DNA from: Methylobacterium sp. FF17
GTDB lineage: Bacteria > Pseudomonadota > Alphaproteobacteria > Rhizobiales > Beijerinckiaceae
NCBI RefSeq assembly: GCF_025813715.1
Contig: NZ_CP107536.1
Coordinates: forward strand, 1-34,110
DNA: 34,110 nucleotides
Direction of reading: 5' to 3'
Shown: positions 8,681-15,174 of the stretch, one piece after another
How positions within the stretch are numbered: the first letter of the stretch is position 1
Layout of the letters: every line of letters starts with the position of its first letter
Position numbers and translations under genes: made by a program
The notes under the pieces: model-generated
What the model saw: the letters and a program-made list of their open reading frames with translations, nothing else
Database searches by the model: none
What the model was told of the DNA's origin: nothing

Positions 8681-9016
8681 TCAAATCCCGGTCCCGCTGG
8701 TGGCCCGCCCCGTGAAGTCCGGCCGGGTCTCGATGTCCTTTGCGCCGCTCCCGCAGGCCGAGCATCGTAGGCGCAGGGCCACGTCAGGCACGAGCGCGGT
8801 ATCCGGCAGCCCGTCGAATGGGATCGTCGTCTCGCGCCCGCATTTGCAAAGCACCATGAGCCCGCCCGCGCCGTTCGCCTTGCTGTTGGCGATGGTGGCC
8901 GGCGCGATCTCGCGGCCCTCGGGGTCATAGGCTCGGCGAGGGTTGCGCTTGTGGCGCGGGACCGGATCGCCCTGGCCGGGGGTCCAGATGTTGACGGGGC
9001 GGGGCTCGGTGTTCAT
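8681..9016 (-). CDS. Small zinc-ribbon-like protein
   Basis: A 111-residue protein from the ATG at 9016, which overlaps the stop of the upstream gene as ATGA; a longer frame exists but would run through that gene. The C-terminal half holds a paired-cysteine knuckle, LCKCG, and about 28 residues later a second, RCSACG, as in zinc ribbons. The N-terminal half is basic and Pro/Arg-rich (PRHKRNPRRAYDPEGREI). Such proteins are common accessory genes in phages and may bind DNA or another protein. Function unknown. Confidence 0.75.
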   Translation of the reverse strand: MNTEPRPVNIWTPGQGDPVPRHKRNPRRAYDPEGREIAPATIANSKANGAGGLMVLCKCGRETTIPFDGLPDTALVPDVALRLRCSACGSGAKDIETRPDFTGRATSGTGI

Positions 9017-9387
9017 CGCCCGAACAACCACAGCGGCACCGCGCCCGCCGGCCGACCCGGCGTGTCCCGGTAGAACGTCGTATTCTTGAACCGCATCCGC
9101 TGCTCGGCAACCGCCGTCACAAGCTCGGTGCTTATCAGCAGGGCGCCGCAGAAATCCACGCGGATGGCGCCGGCTTCGGGGTGAACGCCCCAGCAGTCCA
9201 GCGTCGTCCAGCCGAGCGCCACGGCCTGATCCGCCCACTTATCGAGGAAGTCGATGCCCTTCGCGTGAATGGCGGTCCAGTTCGCGCCCGTGAGGCCAGG
9301 GCAGGGCGACACGCCAGGGCTGAGTGCGAGGAAGCCCTTGCGCCAGAGCTTCGGGTCGGCGGGGACGATCGCGGGGGTAACGGGCAT
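9013..9387 (-). CDS. Conserved hypothetical protein of alphaproteobacterial mobile elements
   Basis: A 124-residue acidic protein (start MPVTPAIVPADPKLWRKGFL). It contains a SPCPGLTG motif and a segment WGVHPEAGAIRVDFCGALL. I associate this general pattern (PCPG near the start, then GVHP..G..R.D.CGAL) with small proteins of Methylobacterium-type genomes, where no function is known. It is the first gene of a two-gene minus-strand unit coupled by ATGA to the zinc-ribbon gene. The ribosome binding site is weak. It diverges from the DUF4160 gene across a 269-bp regulatory gap. Confidence 0.7.
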   Translation of the reverse strand: MPVTPAIVPADPKLWRKGFLALSPGVSPCPGLTGANWTAIHAKGIDFLDKWADQAVALGWTTLDCWGVHPEAGAIRVDFCGALLISTELVTAVAEQRMRFKNTTFYRDTPGRPAGAVPLWLFGR

Positions 9388-9656
9388 GGGGTCCGGCGGC
9401 TGGTGTGGCCGGACGGGATAGGGGAGCTGGGGCTATCCCTCAAGCGCGCCATGGTGGCGCGAAAATCCGGCTCCCGCTTTCAGCGCTTTTCGTGCGGAAA
9501 CCTGGGCTAAGGCGCTAGCATCGTTCGTCTATTCCGCGTCCCGCTTTGGAGTGCGGTGTACCATCGGGCAGGCAGTCAGATCACACTTTCCATGCTCTGT
9601 CTCTTGCGATGGTGCACCTAGTGCACTATTGCTAGCTCCAGGGTGAGCGAGGCCAG
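9388..9656. promoter_or_regulatory. Divergent intergenic region with GTGCAC palindromes
   Basis: This 269-bp gap separates two diverging genes and holds no credible coding frame. Near the plus-strand gene are two GTGCAC hexamers three bases apart (9612-9617 and 9621-9626); the second is the core of the 10-bp perfect palindrome TAGTGCACTA at 9619-9628, about 30 bp before the DUF4160 start. Nine of its ten bases recur at 28973-28982, in the divergent region before the early operon. A GAGG at 9649-9652 is the ribosome binding site of the DUF4160 gene. Operator function is inferred from position and symmetry. Confidence 0.45.
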
Positions 9657-9890
9657 ATGCCGAACTTCAAGGAATTTGACAGCTTCCGGCTAGAGGTGCG
9701 GTCCCGCGACCACAACCCACCGCACTTCCATATCGTCGGCCCGGATCACCACGCTCTCGTGAACATCCAGACGCTTCAGGTCATCCGGGGCGCCTTCACC
9801 CGGAAGATGCTGGCCGAGGCCGTAACCTGGGCGGCCGAGAACACCGAAGCCTTGATGACCGAGTGGAGACGCCTCAATGAGCGCGACTGA
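9657..9890 (+). CDS. DUF4160 family protein
   Basis: A 77-residue protein whose whole length matches the DUF4160 pattern: an N-terminal strand ending in the signature DHNPPHFHI, a VNIQTLQVIRGAF segment, and a helical tail (WAAENTEALMTEWRR). DUF4160 genes typically sit next to DUF2442 genes, and that is the case here: the next start lies inside this gene (14-base overlap). The pair is often suspected of being a toxin-antitoxin-like module, but I know of no firm biochemical role. GAGG five bases before the ATG supports the start. Confidence 0.9.
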   Translation: MPNFKEFDSFRLEVRSRDHNPPHFHIVGPDHHALVNIQTLQVIRGAFTRKMLAEAVTWAAENTEALMTEWRRLNERD

Positions 9891-10638
9891 TACCATCACC
9901 GTTGGGGAAGCCCTGCCGAAGCTCGCCAGTGTCGAGCCGGCCAACGGGCCTTTCAGCGTGTCTGTCACCTGGGCTGCGGGCTCCCGCGTTGGGCGCACGG
10001 ATATCGTGGACCTCGCCCCGATGATCTTCACGTTCAAGGTGTTCAAGCCGCTTCGAGATAACCCCGAGCTGTTCCGCTCGGTGAGGGTTGGCGATTGGGG
10101 CACGTCGCTGGTCTGGCCGGGCAACGATGACCTTGATGTGGGTGCGGAGAGTGTTGAGGAGATGGCCGAGGAGGTCATGACCAATTCGGAGTTCGCGGCC
10201 TTCCTGAAGCGTACCGGCTTCACGCTTGACGCTGCGGCGGCTCAACTCGGGATCGCTCGGCGGCTGGTGGCCTACTACGCCAAGGATCGGGAAATCCCGC
10301 GTTACATCGCGCTCGCCTGCCGTCAGTTGGAGGCGGAGCGCGGCGTCAGCGAGCCAAGTGCCGATAACCTTCTCTCAGACGTGCCGGGCCTCTTTGGCGG
10401 GGTAGTTTATCCTGCGCCAGCACTTGGTCCCGACGAGGCTCTTTTCCCGGCGGCGGTCATGCAGGGCCTGCTTGGCAGCGCACGCTTGCCCGCGCCGCCT
10501 CCGACGCTTCCGGGGCACGGTTTTCTTAGCTGCAGAACGTACGGGCATGTTTCGGGTGTGGCGTCAGGGATCGACCCGGTGACGGGCTGGCCTGTTCCGG
10601 CTGCTGGTGTGATCGGCAGCAGGCTGAAGTCTCGCTAG
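9877..10638 (+). CDS. DUF2442 domain fused to HTH DNA-binding domain
   Basis: Residues about 10-90 form a DUF2442 domain (SVTWAAGSRVGRTDIVDLAP, then VRVGDWGTSLVWPGNDDLDV). Residues about 105-150 read as a lambda-repressor-like HTH (FLKRTGFTLDAAAAQLGIAR). This order is known from the structurally characterised Nitrosomonas europaea protein NE0471. The protein overlaps the DUF4160 gene, so the two are probably made together, with this one as the likely DNA-binding partner or autoregulator. The last 90 residues or so are Pro/Gly-rich, lack a recognisable fold and exceed the usual family length; they may be an extension acquired after loss of an earlier stop. It ends 14 bp from a converging gene. 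Confidence 0.85.
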   Translation: MSATDTITVGEALPKLASVEPANGPFSVSVTWAAGSRVGRTDIVDLAPMIFTFKVFKPLRDNPELFRSVRVGDWGTSLVWPGNDDLDVGAESVEEMAEEVMTNSEFAAFLKRTGFTLDAAAAQLGIARRLVAYYAKDREIPRYIALACRQLEAERGVSEPSADNLLSDVPGLFGGVVYPAPALGPDEALFPAAVMQGLLGSARLPAPPPTLPGHGFLSCRTYGHVSGVASGIDPVTGWPVPAAGVIGSRLKSR

Positions 10639-10652
10639 CCGGCCGCCACCGA

Positions 10653-11807
10653 TCACGCAGCCTCTAGCCATCGCCGCAGGTTCGCCGCCGCACTCCGACT
10701 GAGGCCGAACCGACCTTGGAGGGCGTTGGCAAGCTGGGGGCGGCTGATGCCGATGGATCGGGCCACGGCATCCTGCGTGACCATCCTCGCCCGCTGGGCC
10801 GCACGCACGGCAAGGGCAAGCTCGGGAGGCATCACGCCGCCAAGGTAGGCGTTCGCAACGACACCGAGGGGTTGCCACTCGGCCAGCATGTCAGGCTGCG
10901 AAACTCCGTCCATCGGTAGCGACGGCGCGACCGCGTTCCCCTGCCTAAGCGTCTTCGGTTCGCTCCTGGGCGAATGCCCGCTAGCGCCGACACTGCGGCT
11001 CGGGCTGGCCTGTCTCGCTGGAACCTGAAGGGGCTGGATCTCCCCGTGGCACTGCCCCGTGGTGGCCTGTAGATACTTCGTATCTGGTGGACACGAATTA
11101 GTGCCACGGCCGATTTCGGGCATGGCCTTGCGAGCCCGGTAGAACGTCCGGCGGCTAACCCCGAGGGCCGCCCATGGCTGCATCTGCGCGTCCGACTGCT
11201 CCCGCGCCTTCGCCCCTGCCGCGATCCGGCGGGCCTTCTCGGCGGCAGTCTTCCGGCTGCGCTGGTAGGCTTTGAACTGGCGCTCGTTCATCCCGCGAGG
11301 CCGAACCGTCGTGATCCCCAGGCCCTCGCGCTCGGCCACGGTGAGATGCAGCTGGTCCCCCAAGTCCTGCGCGGACCAATGGAGCCGGCCGCGAGCATCG
11401 CGTGCCCTCGCCTCGTCCAGGCAGGTGCCGATTTCCTCGGCCGTCAACCGGGGCGTTGCGGCGGCTGCCCACTTCCGTAGCCTCTCCTCGAATGTTTCGG
11501 CATCGAACCCGCCGGCCTCCTCGACCAAGGAGGGCAGGACCGCCGCGAGGTAGATCGCGCCCTCGGCGGTGTCGCACGGGCCGTTGTGGCGGTGCTGGAT
11601 TACGCGGCCGATGTCTCCGATGGTGAGACGGCACTGCGGAGGCTTGAACCCCGATCCTTTACGCTTGGTGCGCCCTGCTTGGCGCTCGTGCTCCTGCGCG
11701 CGGTTCTGCTGCTGAGTGCGGGCCGCGTCGGGTCCAGCCACCTTCGCCAGCATCCGGTCCCAGAAATCGAGTTGGCTGGATACCTCGGGCTCGGGGTGCC
11801 GCTTCAT
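10653..11807 (-). CDS. HTH protein of mobile elements, possible replication initiator or regulator
   Basis: A 384-residue protein. Residues about 60-190 are helical, with RLTAEEIGTCLDEARARDAR followed by LGITTVRPRGMNERQFKAYQ and a strongly basic stretch. Residues about 205-230 (MQPWAALGVSRRTFYRARKA) form one HTH and the C-terminus (MVTQDAVARSIGISRPQLAN) a second. The middle (about 235-290) is low complexity, and its DNA contains a dense cluster of palindromes (11044-11109). Proteins with this plan occur in alphaproteobacterial plasmids and integrative elements without an assigned function. The ATG overlaps the upstream stop as ATGA. An initiator carrying its own binding sites, as in lambda O, is an inference. 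Confidence 0.7.
   Translation of the reverse strand: MKRHPEPEVSSQLDFWDRMLAKVAGPDAARTQQQNRAQEHERQAGRTKRKGSGFKPPQCRLTIGDIGRVIQHRHNGPCDTAEGAIYLAAVLPSLVEEAGGFDAETFEERLRKWAAAATPRLTAEEIGTCLDEARARDARGRLHWSAQDLGDQLHLTVAEREGLGITTVRPRGMNERQFKAYQRSRKTAAEKARRIAAGAKAREQSDAQMQPWAALGVSRRTFYRARKAMPEIGRGTNSCPPDTKYLQATTGQCHGEIQPLQVPARQASPSRSVGASGHSPRSEPKTLRQGNAVAPSLPMDGVSQPDMLAEWQPLGVVANAYLGGVMPPELALAVRAAQRARMVTQDAVARSIGISRPQLANALQGRFGLSRSAAANLRRWLEAA
11044..11109. repeat. Nested palindromes inside HTH gene, candidate origin or operator
   Basis: CCGTGGCACT at 11044-11053 is the exact inverse of AGTGCCACGG at 11100-11109. Between them lies a second perfect palindrome, AGATAC-TTC-GTATCT at 11071-11085, and the motif GGTGGACACGAA at 11086-11097. 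The 24 bases 11086-11109 recur with two mismatches at 11865-11888 in the neighbouring gene. Three symmetric elements in 66 bp of coding DNA exceed what the encoded low-complexity peptide requires. Such clusters are typical of binding sites for initiators or partition proteins. Confidence 0.5.
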
Positions 11808-12088
11808 GCCGTCACCAGATCAAGGGAAAGCTGTACGGGGCGAACCTTCCGGGGCGGCGCTGTCGGTGGACACGAAACAGTGCCACGGGATGCGGCCGAG
11901 CGCCGGTCTAGGATCTCGCGCGTGTGGTTGATGAGCGAAACCAACGTGTCGTGGTCGCGGAAACCTCTTTCGTGCCAGAGGTATAACCCGATCTCCTCGT
12001 CAGAAACCTTAGCGCGTTGCGGAGTTGTGCGGCTGCCGAGGGCATCGGCGGCCGTCTCGGCGATGGATCGCGCCAGGGCATCAAGCAT
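11804..12088 (-). CDS. Small hypothetical protein, partner of HTH gene
   Basis: A 94-residue protein coupled to the downstream 384-residue HTH gene by ATGA. The middle (KVSDEEIGLYLWHERGFRDH and the following segment to REILDRR) is well-formed mixed helix. The C-terminal part (RGTVSCPPT) is encoded by the repeat at 11865-11888 and echoes the RGTNSCPPDT stretch in the neighbouring protein, so the resemblance reflects a shared DNA repeat rather than a shared domain. I recognise no family. Coupling suggests the two proteins act together. Confidence 0.65.
   Translation of the reverse strand: MLDALARSIAETAADALGSRTTPQRAKVSDEEIGLYLWHERGFRDHDTLVSLINHTREILDRRSAASRGTVSCPPTAPPRKVRPVQLSLDLVTA
11865..11888. 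repeat. Second copy of 24-bp GGTGGACACGAA-type repeat
   Basis: This stretch matches 11086-11109 at 22 of 24 positions; the differences are the two bases at the centre (AC here, TT there). The ends GGTGGACACGAA and AGTGCCACGG are intact. It lies near the 3' end of a coding region. A conserved repeat in two adjacent genes with variation only at the centre suggests a protein-binding site. Confidence 0.5.
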
Positions 12089-12150
12089 TCGCGGTCCTCA
12101 AGATTGGCTTACGATATGGCCTTGGCTGGCGGAATGTCAGTAGCGAATAG

Positions 12151-12426
12151 CTACTCTCCCCTCCGCTTCCGGGTGCGGATATTCGCAGGGGGGTCCCTCC
12201 GAAGGCGGACGCCGGGGAGCCCCCCGTTCTCGGGGATGAACACCACGCCTTCCTTCTCAAGCGCCTTTTGAAGGCCGTCCAGCGTCATGGAGTTGGCACT
12301 GATCGCGCCCTCCATCCGCTCCAACCTTTTGATGGTCTCAGTGGATACGCCCGACAGTTCGGCTAGCTCGCCCTGCTCCAACTTCAGCATGGCGCGAGCC
12401 GCGCGCAACTGTTCCCCTGTCAACAT
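12151..12426 (-). CDS. XRE-family HTH transcriptional regulator
   Basis: The ATG at 12426 is preferred over an upstream in-frame start because the family begins at MLTGEQLRAARAML; this gives 91 residues. Residues about 5-60 form an XRE/Cro-type HTH (LEQGELAELSGVSTETIKRL), followed by the family's usual VVFIPENGGLPGVRLR tail and a basic end. It faces away from the nine-gene cargo operon across a 101-bp gap holding a promoter-like element and inverted repeats, so it probably represses that operon, itself, or both. It is the best candidate here for a lysogeny-type repressor, though its small size fits a local regulator equally well. Confidence 0.9.
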   Translation of the reverse strand: MLTGEQLRAARAMLKLEQGELAELSGVSTETIKRLERMEGAISANSMTLDGLQKALEKEGVVFIPENGGLPGVRLRRDPPANIRTRKRRGE

Positions 12427-12527
12427 TCGGCACCTATCATGTAAAAACATACGCGTTGAGTGTTGACGCGTTATCGGGATGGGCTTACACGATAAGGGTA
12501 AGTTCTAGCACTTTCAAGGCGACCCCG
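12427..12527. promoter_or_regulatory. Divergent promoter/operator region of XRE gene and cargo operon
   Basis: Between the diverging starts lie the inverted repeat ATGT-AAAA-ACAT (12439-12450), two ACGCGT palindromes nine bases apart (12451-12456 and 12466-12471), and the imperfect repeat CTTAC/GTAAG (12484-12488 and 12498-12502). A rightward promoter can be read as TTGACG at 12463-12468, a 17-base spacer, then TACACG at 12486-12491. The repeats overlap or flank it, as expected for an operator of the adjacent XRE protein. Promoter assignment by eye is tentative. Confidence 0.5.
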
Positions 12528-12878
12528 ATGTCCCTCAACCGCAGCATCTCCTGGACCGCAGCCACCCGCGACATGCGGGCTGACCGCACTTTCATTGCCC
12601 CGGCTGCGAACCTGGCTGAGCGCGTCGCTCGTGAGGAAGCTCGCAAGGAAGGCATCCGCCTCTATCGCGAGGCCAAGGCCGCTCTTGCTGCCGCCAAGGC
12701 TCGCCCCCTGTTCTCGGCTCTCGGCTATGACCGCAGCGCCATCATGGTCCTGGCGAATGCCATCGCTCGTGAGCAGTGCGCCGCCGTTCTCGGCCGTTCC
12801 CACCGTGCCCTGATCGGTAAGGCCATGTCGCAGGCTTGGGCTATGGCCCGCGCCGCCCGCCTCGCTGCTGCGCACTGA
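12528..12878 (+). CDS. Small helical hypothetical protein, first gene of cargo operon
   Basis: The frame extends up to a TTG, but the ATG at 12528 is the first likely start; AAGG lies about nine bases before it. The 116-residue protein is Ala/Arg-rich and almost entirely helical (NLAERVAREEARKEGIRLYR and onward), with a second half resembling a helical bundle (LGYDRSAIMVLANAIAREQC). I recognise no family. It lies directly downstream of the promoter-like element facing the XRE gene and leads a plus-strand run of nine closely spaced genes. Confidence 0.65.
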   Translation: MSLNRSISWTAATRDMRADRTFIAPAANLAERVAREEARKEGIRLYREAKAALAAAKARPLFSALGYDRSAIMVLANAIAREQCAAVLGRSHRALIGKAMSQAWAMARAARLAAAH

Positions 12879-12889
12879 GGGCTAGACTG

Positions 12890-13249
12890 ATGCGCGCCGC
12901 TCCCCTCCCCGTCACCGTCTCCTCGGCCGATCCCGTGTTCGCCGCCATTGAGGCCCACCGCGTCACCCTTGCCGAGTTTCAGGCTGAAGCCGCGTTCTTC
13001 CTGAAGAAGCGGCGGGGCCACGATCAGCCCGAGTTCCGCGCCGCGCGGGATGCCTATGAGGCCGCAACCGACGCGCTCGCTGCTGCTGGTATCACGACCC
13101 TGCCCGGCCTGCGGGCTTTCACGGACTACATCGCCGATCTGCGCGCCTATGGACGCTCTGAGGATTGGCGAATGCCCTACGCAATTCAGGTTTGGCACCT
13201 GTCTGACGCGATGGCGAACGTCTCCGCAACGCTCGCACGGGTGGCCTGA
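12890..13249 (+). CDS. Small protein with DPVFAAIEAHR module
   Basis: The ATG at 12890 is preceded by GAGGG at optimal distance. The 119 residues begin with a short leader, then DPVFAAIEAHRVTLAEF, a module that in variant form occurs in three other proteins of this operon. The rest is helical (FFLKKRRGHDQPEFRAARDA and LRAFTDYIADLRAYGRSEDW). Short DPIFAAI-type proteins are, to my knowledge, numerous in Methylobacterium-like genomes and uncharacterised. No catalytic motif or membrane segment is visible. Confidence 0.75.
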   Translation: MRAAPLPVTVSSADPVFAAIEAHRVTLAEFQAEAAFFLKKRRGHDQPEFRAARDAYEAATDALAAAGITTLPGLRAFTDYIADLRAYGRSEDWRMPYAIQVWHLSDAMANVSATLARVA

Positions 13250-13251
13250 CC

Positions 13252-13719
13252 ATGGGTGTTCACGTCCTAACCCGGCGCTCGCTGTTCGGTGGCGCTCTCC
13301 TCCTTGGTCCGCTCCTGCGCACGGGAATGGCGATGCCACCCGACCCGATGCTGGCCGCGATCCGTCTCGCTGAAGCCGCCGACACGGCACACCGCGCGGC
13401 CGGATTGGTCTCGGCTTCCCGCATGGCCGGCGGGGTTCTGACCCCTGAGTGGCGCGCGGAACGGATCGCTACGGCGCGGGCTCGGTTCGCAGCACGGGGG
13501 AACCTGCACGGCCTGACGCCCTCGACGCGGGCCGAAGCCGTCGCCCTCGTCCGGTACTACGCAGACCGTGTGAGCCACGCGGACCCGGTGAACGTGCGCG
13601 GGGCGTCTCGTGCTGCTCAGCGTCGCCTCCGCGAGGTTTTCGCCCGTTCTGGCGCCTACCCGCTGGATCGTACCGCCTGGGCCTCTCTGGCGCCCGTAGG
13701 CCCGCCTCCCGACGACTAG
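13252..13719 (+). CDS. Small protein with Tat-like leader and DPMLAAI module
   Basis: The ATG lies two bases after the preceding stop. The 155 residues begin MGVHVLTRRSLFGGALLLGP, with twin arginines at residues 8-9 followed by a hydrophobic stretch, resembling a Tat export signal; cleavage near residue 26-28 is possible. Next comes DPMLAAIRLAEAADTAHRAA, a variant of the module shared in this operon, then an Arg/Ala-rich helical body with RYYADRVSHADPVNVRGASR. If exported it would be the only one of these small proteins outside the cytoplasm. Function unknown. Confidence 0.7.
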   Translation: MGVHVLTRRSLFGGALLLGPLLRTGMAMPPDPMLAAIRLAEAADTAHRAAGLVSASRMAGGVLTPEWRAERIATARARFAARGNLHGLTPSTRAEAVALVRYYADRVSHADPVNVRGASRAAQRRLREVFARSGAYPLDRTAWASLAPVGPPPDD

Positions 13720-13785
13720 ACGCCTCGCGCCCTCGGCACTGCCCCTCCCCCATCCCTGACGATCCCAAGCCCCGGAGTACCGGTT

Positions 13786-14226
13786 ATGGCAACGACCTCG
13801 CTTGTCCGCATCATCGAACACGTCCCGTTCCACGCTGACCCCATCCTCGCCGCCATCGACCACCATGACGAGGCTTGGGCGGTCTGGCAGTGCGCCTCTG
13901 AAGCCTTGGTGGCTCGGCGGCATGTCGAGATGGAAGGCGCCTTGGCTCGCCTCCTCGCGACGCCCTGCGCGACACAGTTCGGCGCGCTCGCCCTGCTCCG
14001 TCACCTGCGCTGGCATATCCAGCACGACGGCATCACCGACGCCATGGTTCTCGGCCGGGCTTCGGATCTCGCTCTGTATCTGCGCCTCGACTTCCCAGCC
14101 GACGAACCGGCCCGCTCGCGCCTCGCGCCGGTCCTGCGCGCTCTGAGCGGCATGGGAGAGGCGTTCGCCGGCCTGTCCCTGATCTGCGGCGGCCTGATCG
14201 TCGTCGGCCTCGCCACGCTGGCCTAG
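13786..14226 (+). CDS. Small DPILAAI-module protein with C-terminal hydrophobic segment
   Basis: A 146-residue protein; CGGAG precedes the start by about ten bases. Residues 18-31 carry DPILAAIDHHDEAW, the operon's shared module. A helical middle follows (LARLLATPCATQFGALALLR and LRWHIQHDGITDAMVLGRAS). The last 25 residues (GEAFAGLSLICGGLIVVGLA and on) are hydrophobic enough to span a membrane or act as a tail anchor. The 66-bp gap before it and the 78-bp gap after it share the motif CCTCGGCACT. Function unknown. Confidence 0.7.
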   Translation: MATTSLVRIIEHVPFHADPILAAIDHHDEAWAVWQCASEALVARRHVEMEGALARLLATPCATQFGALALLRHLRWHIQHDGITDAMVLGRASDLALYLRLDFPADEPARSRLAPVLRALSGMGEAFAGLSLICGGLIVVGLATLA

Positions 14227-14264
14227 CCCTCGGGCCTCGGCACTCCCCTCTCGCACCTATCGAG

Positions 14265-14291
14265 ATAGCAAGACGCCTAGGCGTCAAGACG
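14265..14291. repeat. TCTTGCTAT / CGTCTTG site with 12-bp palindrome, outlying par-like site
   Basis: ATAGCAAGA (14265-14273) is the inverse of the TCTTGCTAT core found at 17294 and 18362. It overlaps CAAGACG (14269-14275), the perfect palindrome ACGCCTAGGCGT (14273-14284) and another CAAGACG (14285-14291). CAAGACG is the inverse of the CGTCTTG unit clustered near parA. It lies in the 78-bp gap between two cargo genes. Binding by the partition proteins is inferred from the shared words. Confidence 0.45.
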
Positions 14292-14304
14292 TGGAGCCCT
14301 CAAG

Positions 14305-15096
14305 ATGCGCAATCCCTTCGCCCGCCTCGCCAAGCCCGACACCGCCCGCCCCTCGCTGCGTGAGCGCGCCGCGTCGCTGAAGGCTTCGGCCTCCCGTGTG
14401 ATCCGCCGCAAGCCGGTGGATGCCGCGCCCGATGCTGCGCTGGCCGCTGACCCGATCCTAGCCGCTATCGCCGAGACGCGGCGGCTACAGAGTGCCATTG
14501 CCAGAGCCTCGGCCTTACCCCAGCCGGCGGGCTCTCTTGATCCGCTGCCCGAGCAAACCGCAGCAATGGCAGCCTCCAACGCTCATATCGACAACGTGCT
14601 GCTGCAGACGGTCCCAACCACGGCGGCTGGCTGCGCGGCCCTGGCGCGCTACGCCATCGAGTTCCTTGATGAAAATGACTTCGTTCTGGATGAGGATCTG
14701 AACAACGAGCAGCACGTCCGCATCCTGGGCCTGATCGCCCGTAGTCCGATGCTGGACAGCCTGCCCAAGGGTCGCCCTCTGGCGCCCGACCTCTCGGGCA
14801 TGTCGGATAACGCCCTGATCCGCACATACAATGCGTTCAAGGCCGCTTCGGACATCGCGGGCCTGACCACATGGGCCGTGCTGGGCAAGCCCGGCGACCG
14901 GCGTCTCCTCGACGCCGAAGGTGATCGTCTGTCGTTCTTTCAGACCGACATCACGGACGAGCTGGCCCGGCGGGGCGTTCCCGACAATTCGGCCTCGGCA
15001 TCTCGCCGGTTCGACGCCCTGATTGATCGCGCCGTTGCCTGCAGCGACTACGAGGAAGCCGCGCGCCTCGCGACCTTAGCCGCCGCACGCCCCTGA
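14305..15096 (+). CDS. Cargo protein with RPSLRERAASLKASA and DPILAAI modules
   Basis: A 263-residue protein. The N-terminus (NPFARLAKPD, then RPSLRERAASLKASASRVIR) is basic and matches the N-terminus of the next gene, so the two are paralogous there. DPILAAIAETRRLQ follows at about residues 49-62. The remainder is mixed helix with NDFVLDEDLNNEQHVRILGL and a central SGMSDNALIRTYNAFKAASD. No enzyme motif, cysteine pair or membrane segment is seen. The basic leader could bind nucleic acid or membrane lipid. Function unknown. Confidence 0.75.
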   Translation: MRNPFARLAKPDTARPSLRERAASLKASASRVIRRKPVDAAPDAALAADPILAAIAETRRLQSAIARASALPQPAGSLDPLPEQTAAMAASNAHIDNVLLQTVPTTAAGCAALARYAIEFLDENDFVLDEDLNNEQHVRILGLIARSPMLDSLPKGRPLAPDLSGMSDNALIRTYNAFKAASDIAGLTTWAVLGKPGDRRLLDAEGDRLSFFQTDITDELARRGVPDNSASASRRFDALIDRAVACSDYEEAARLATLAAARP

Positions 15097-15174
15097 CGCT
15101 GCCGCCCTCGTTGCGGTAGCCGTCTGCTGCCGCGCCCTCCCCCTCAGTCCTGTCCCACCATAGGAGCGCCGCGC

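Noticed and set aside
8671..8700. T-arm-like stretch (CCGGG, loop with TCAAAT, CCCGG) resembling a tRNA
   Set aside because: The loop is nine bases, not seven, no acceptor, D or anticodon arms can be drawn around it, and half of it is the coding end of the zinc-ribbon gene.
9017..9238. N-terminal extension of the zinc-ribbon gene
   Set aside because: It would read through the upstream gene in another frame; the ATGA overlap at 9013-9016 explains the real start.
12456..12527. Upstream extension of the first cargo gene from a TTG
   Set aside because: It would lie across the promoter-like element and the inverted repeats; the ATG at 12528 is the first sensible start.
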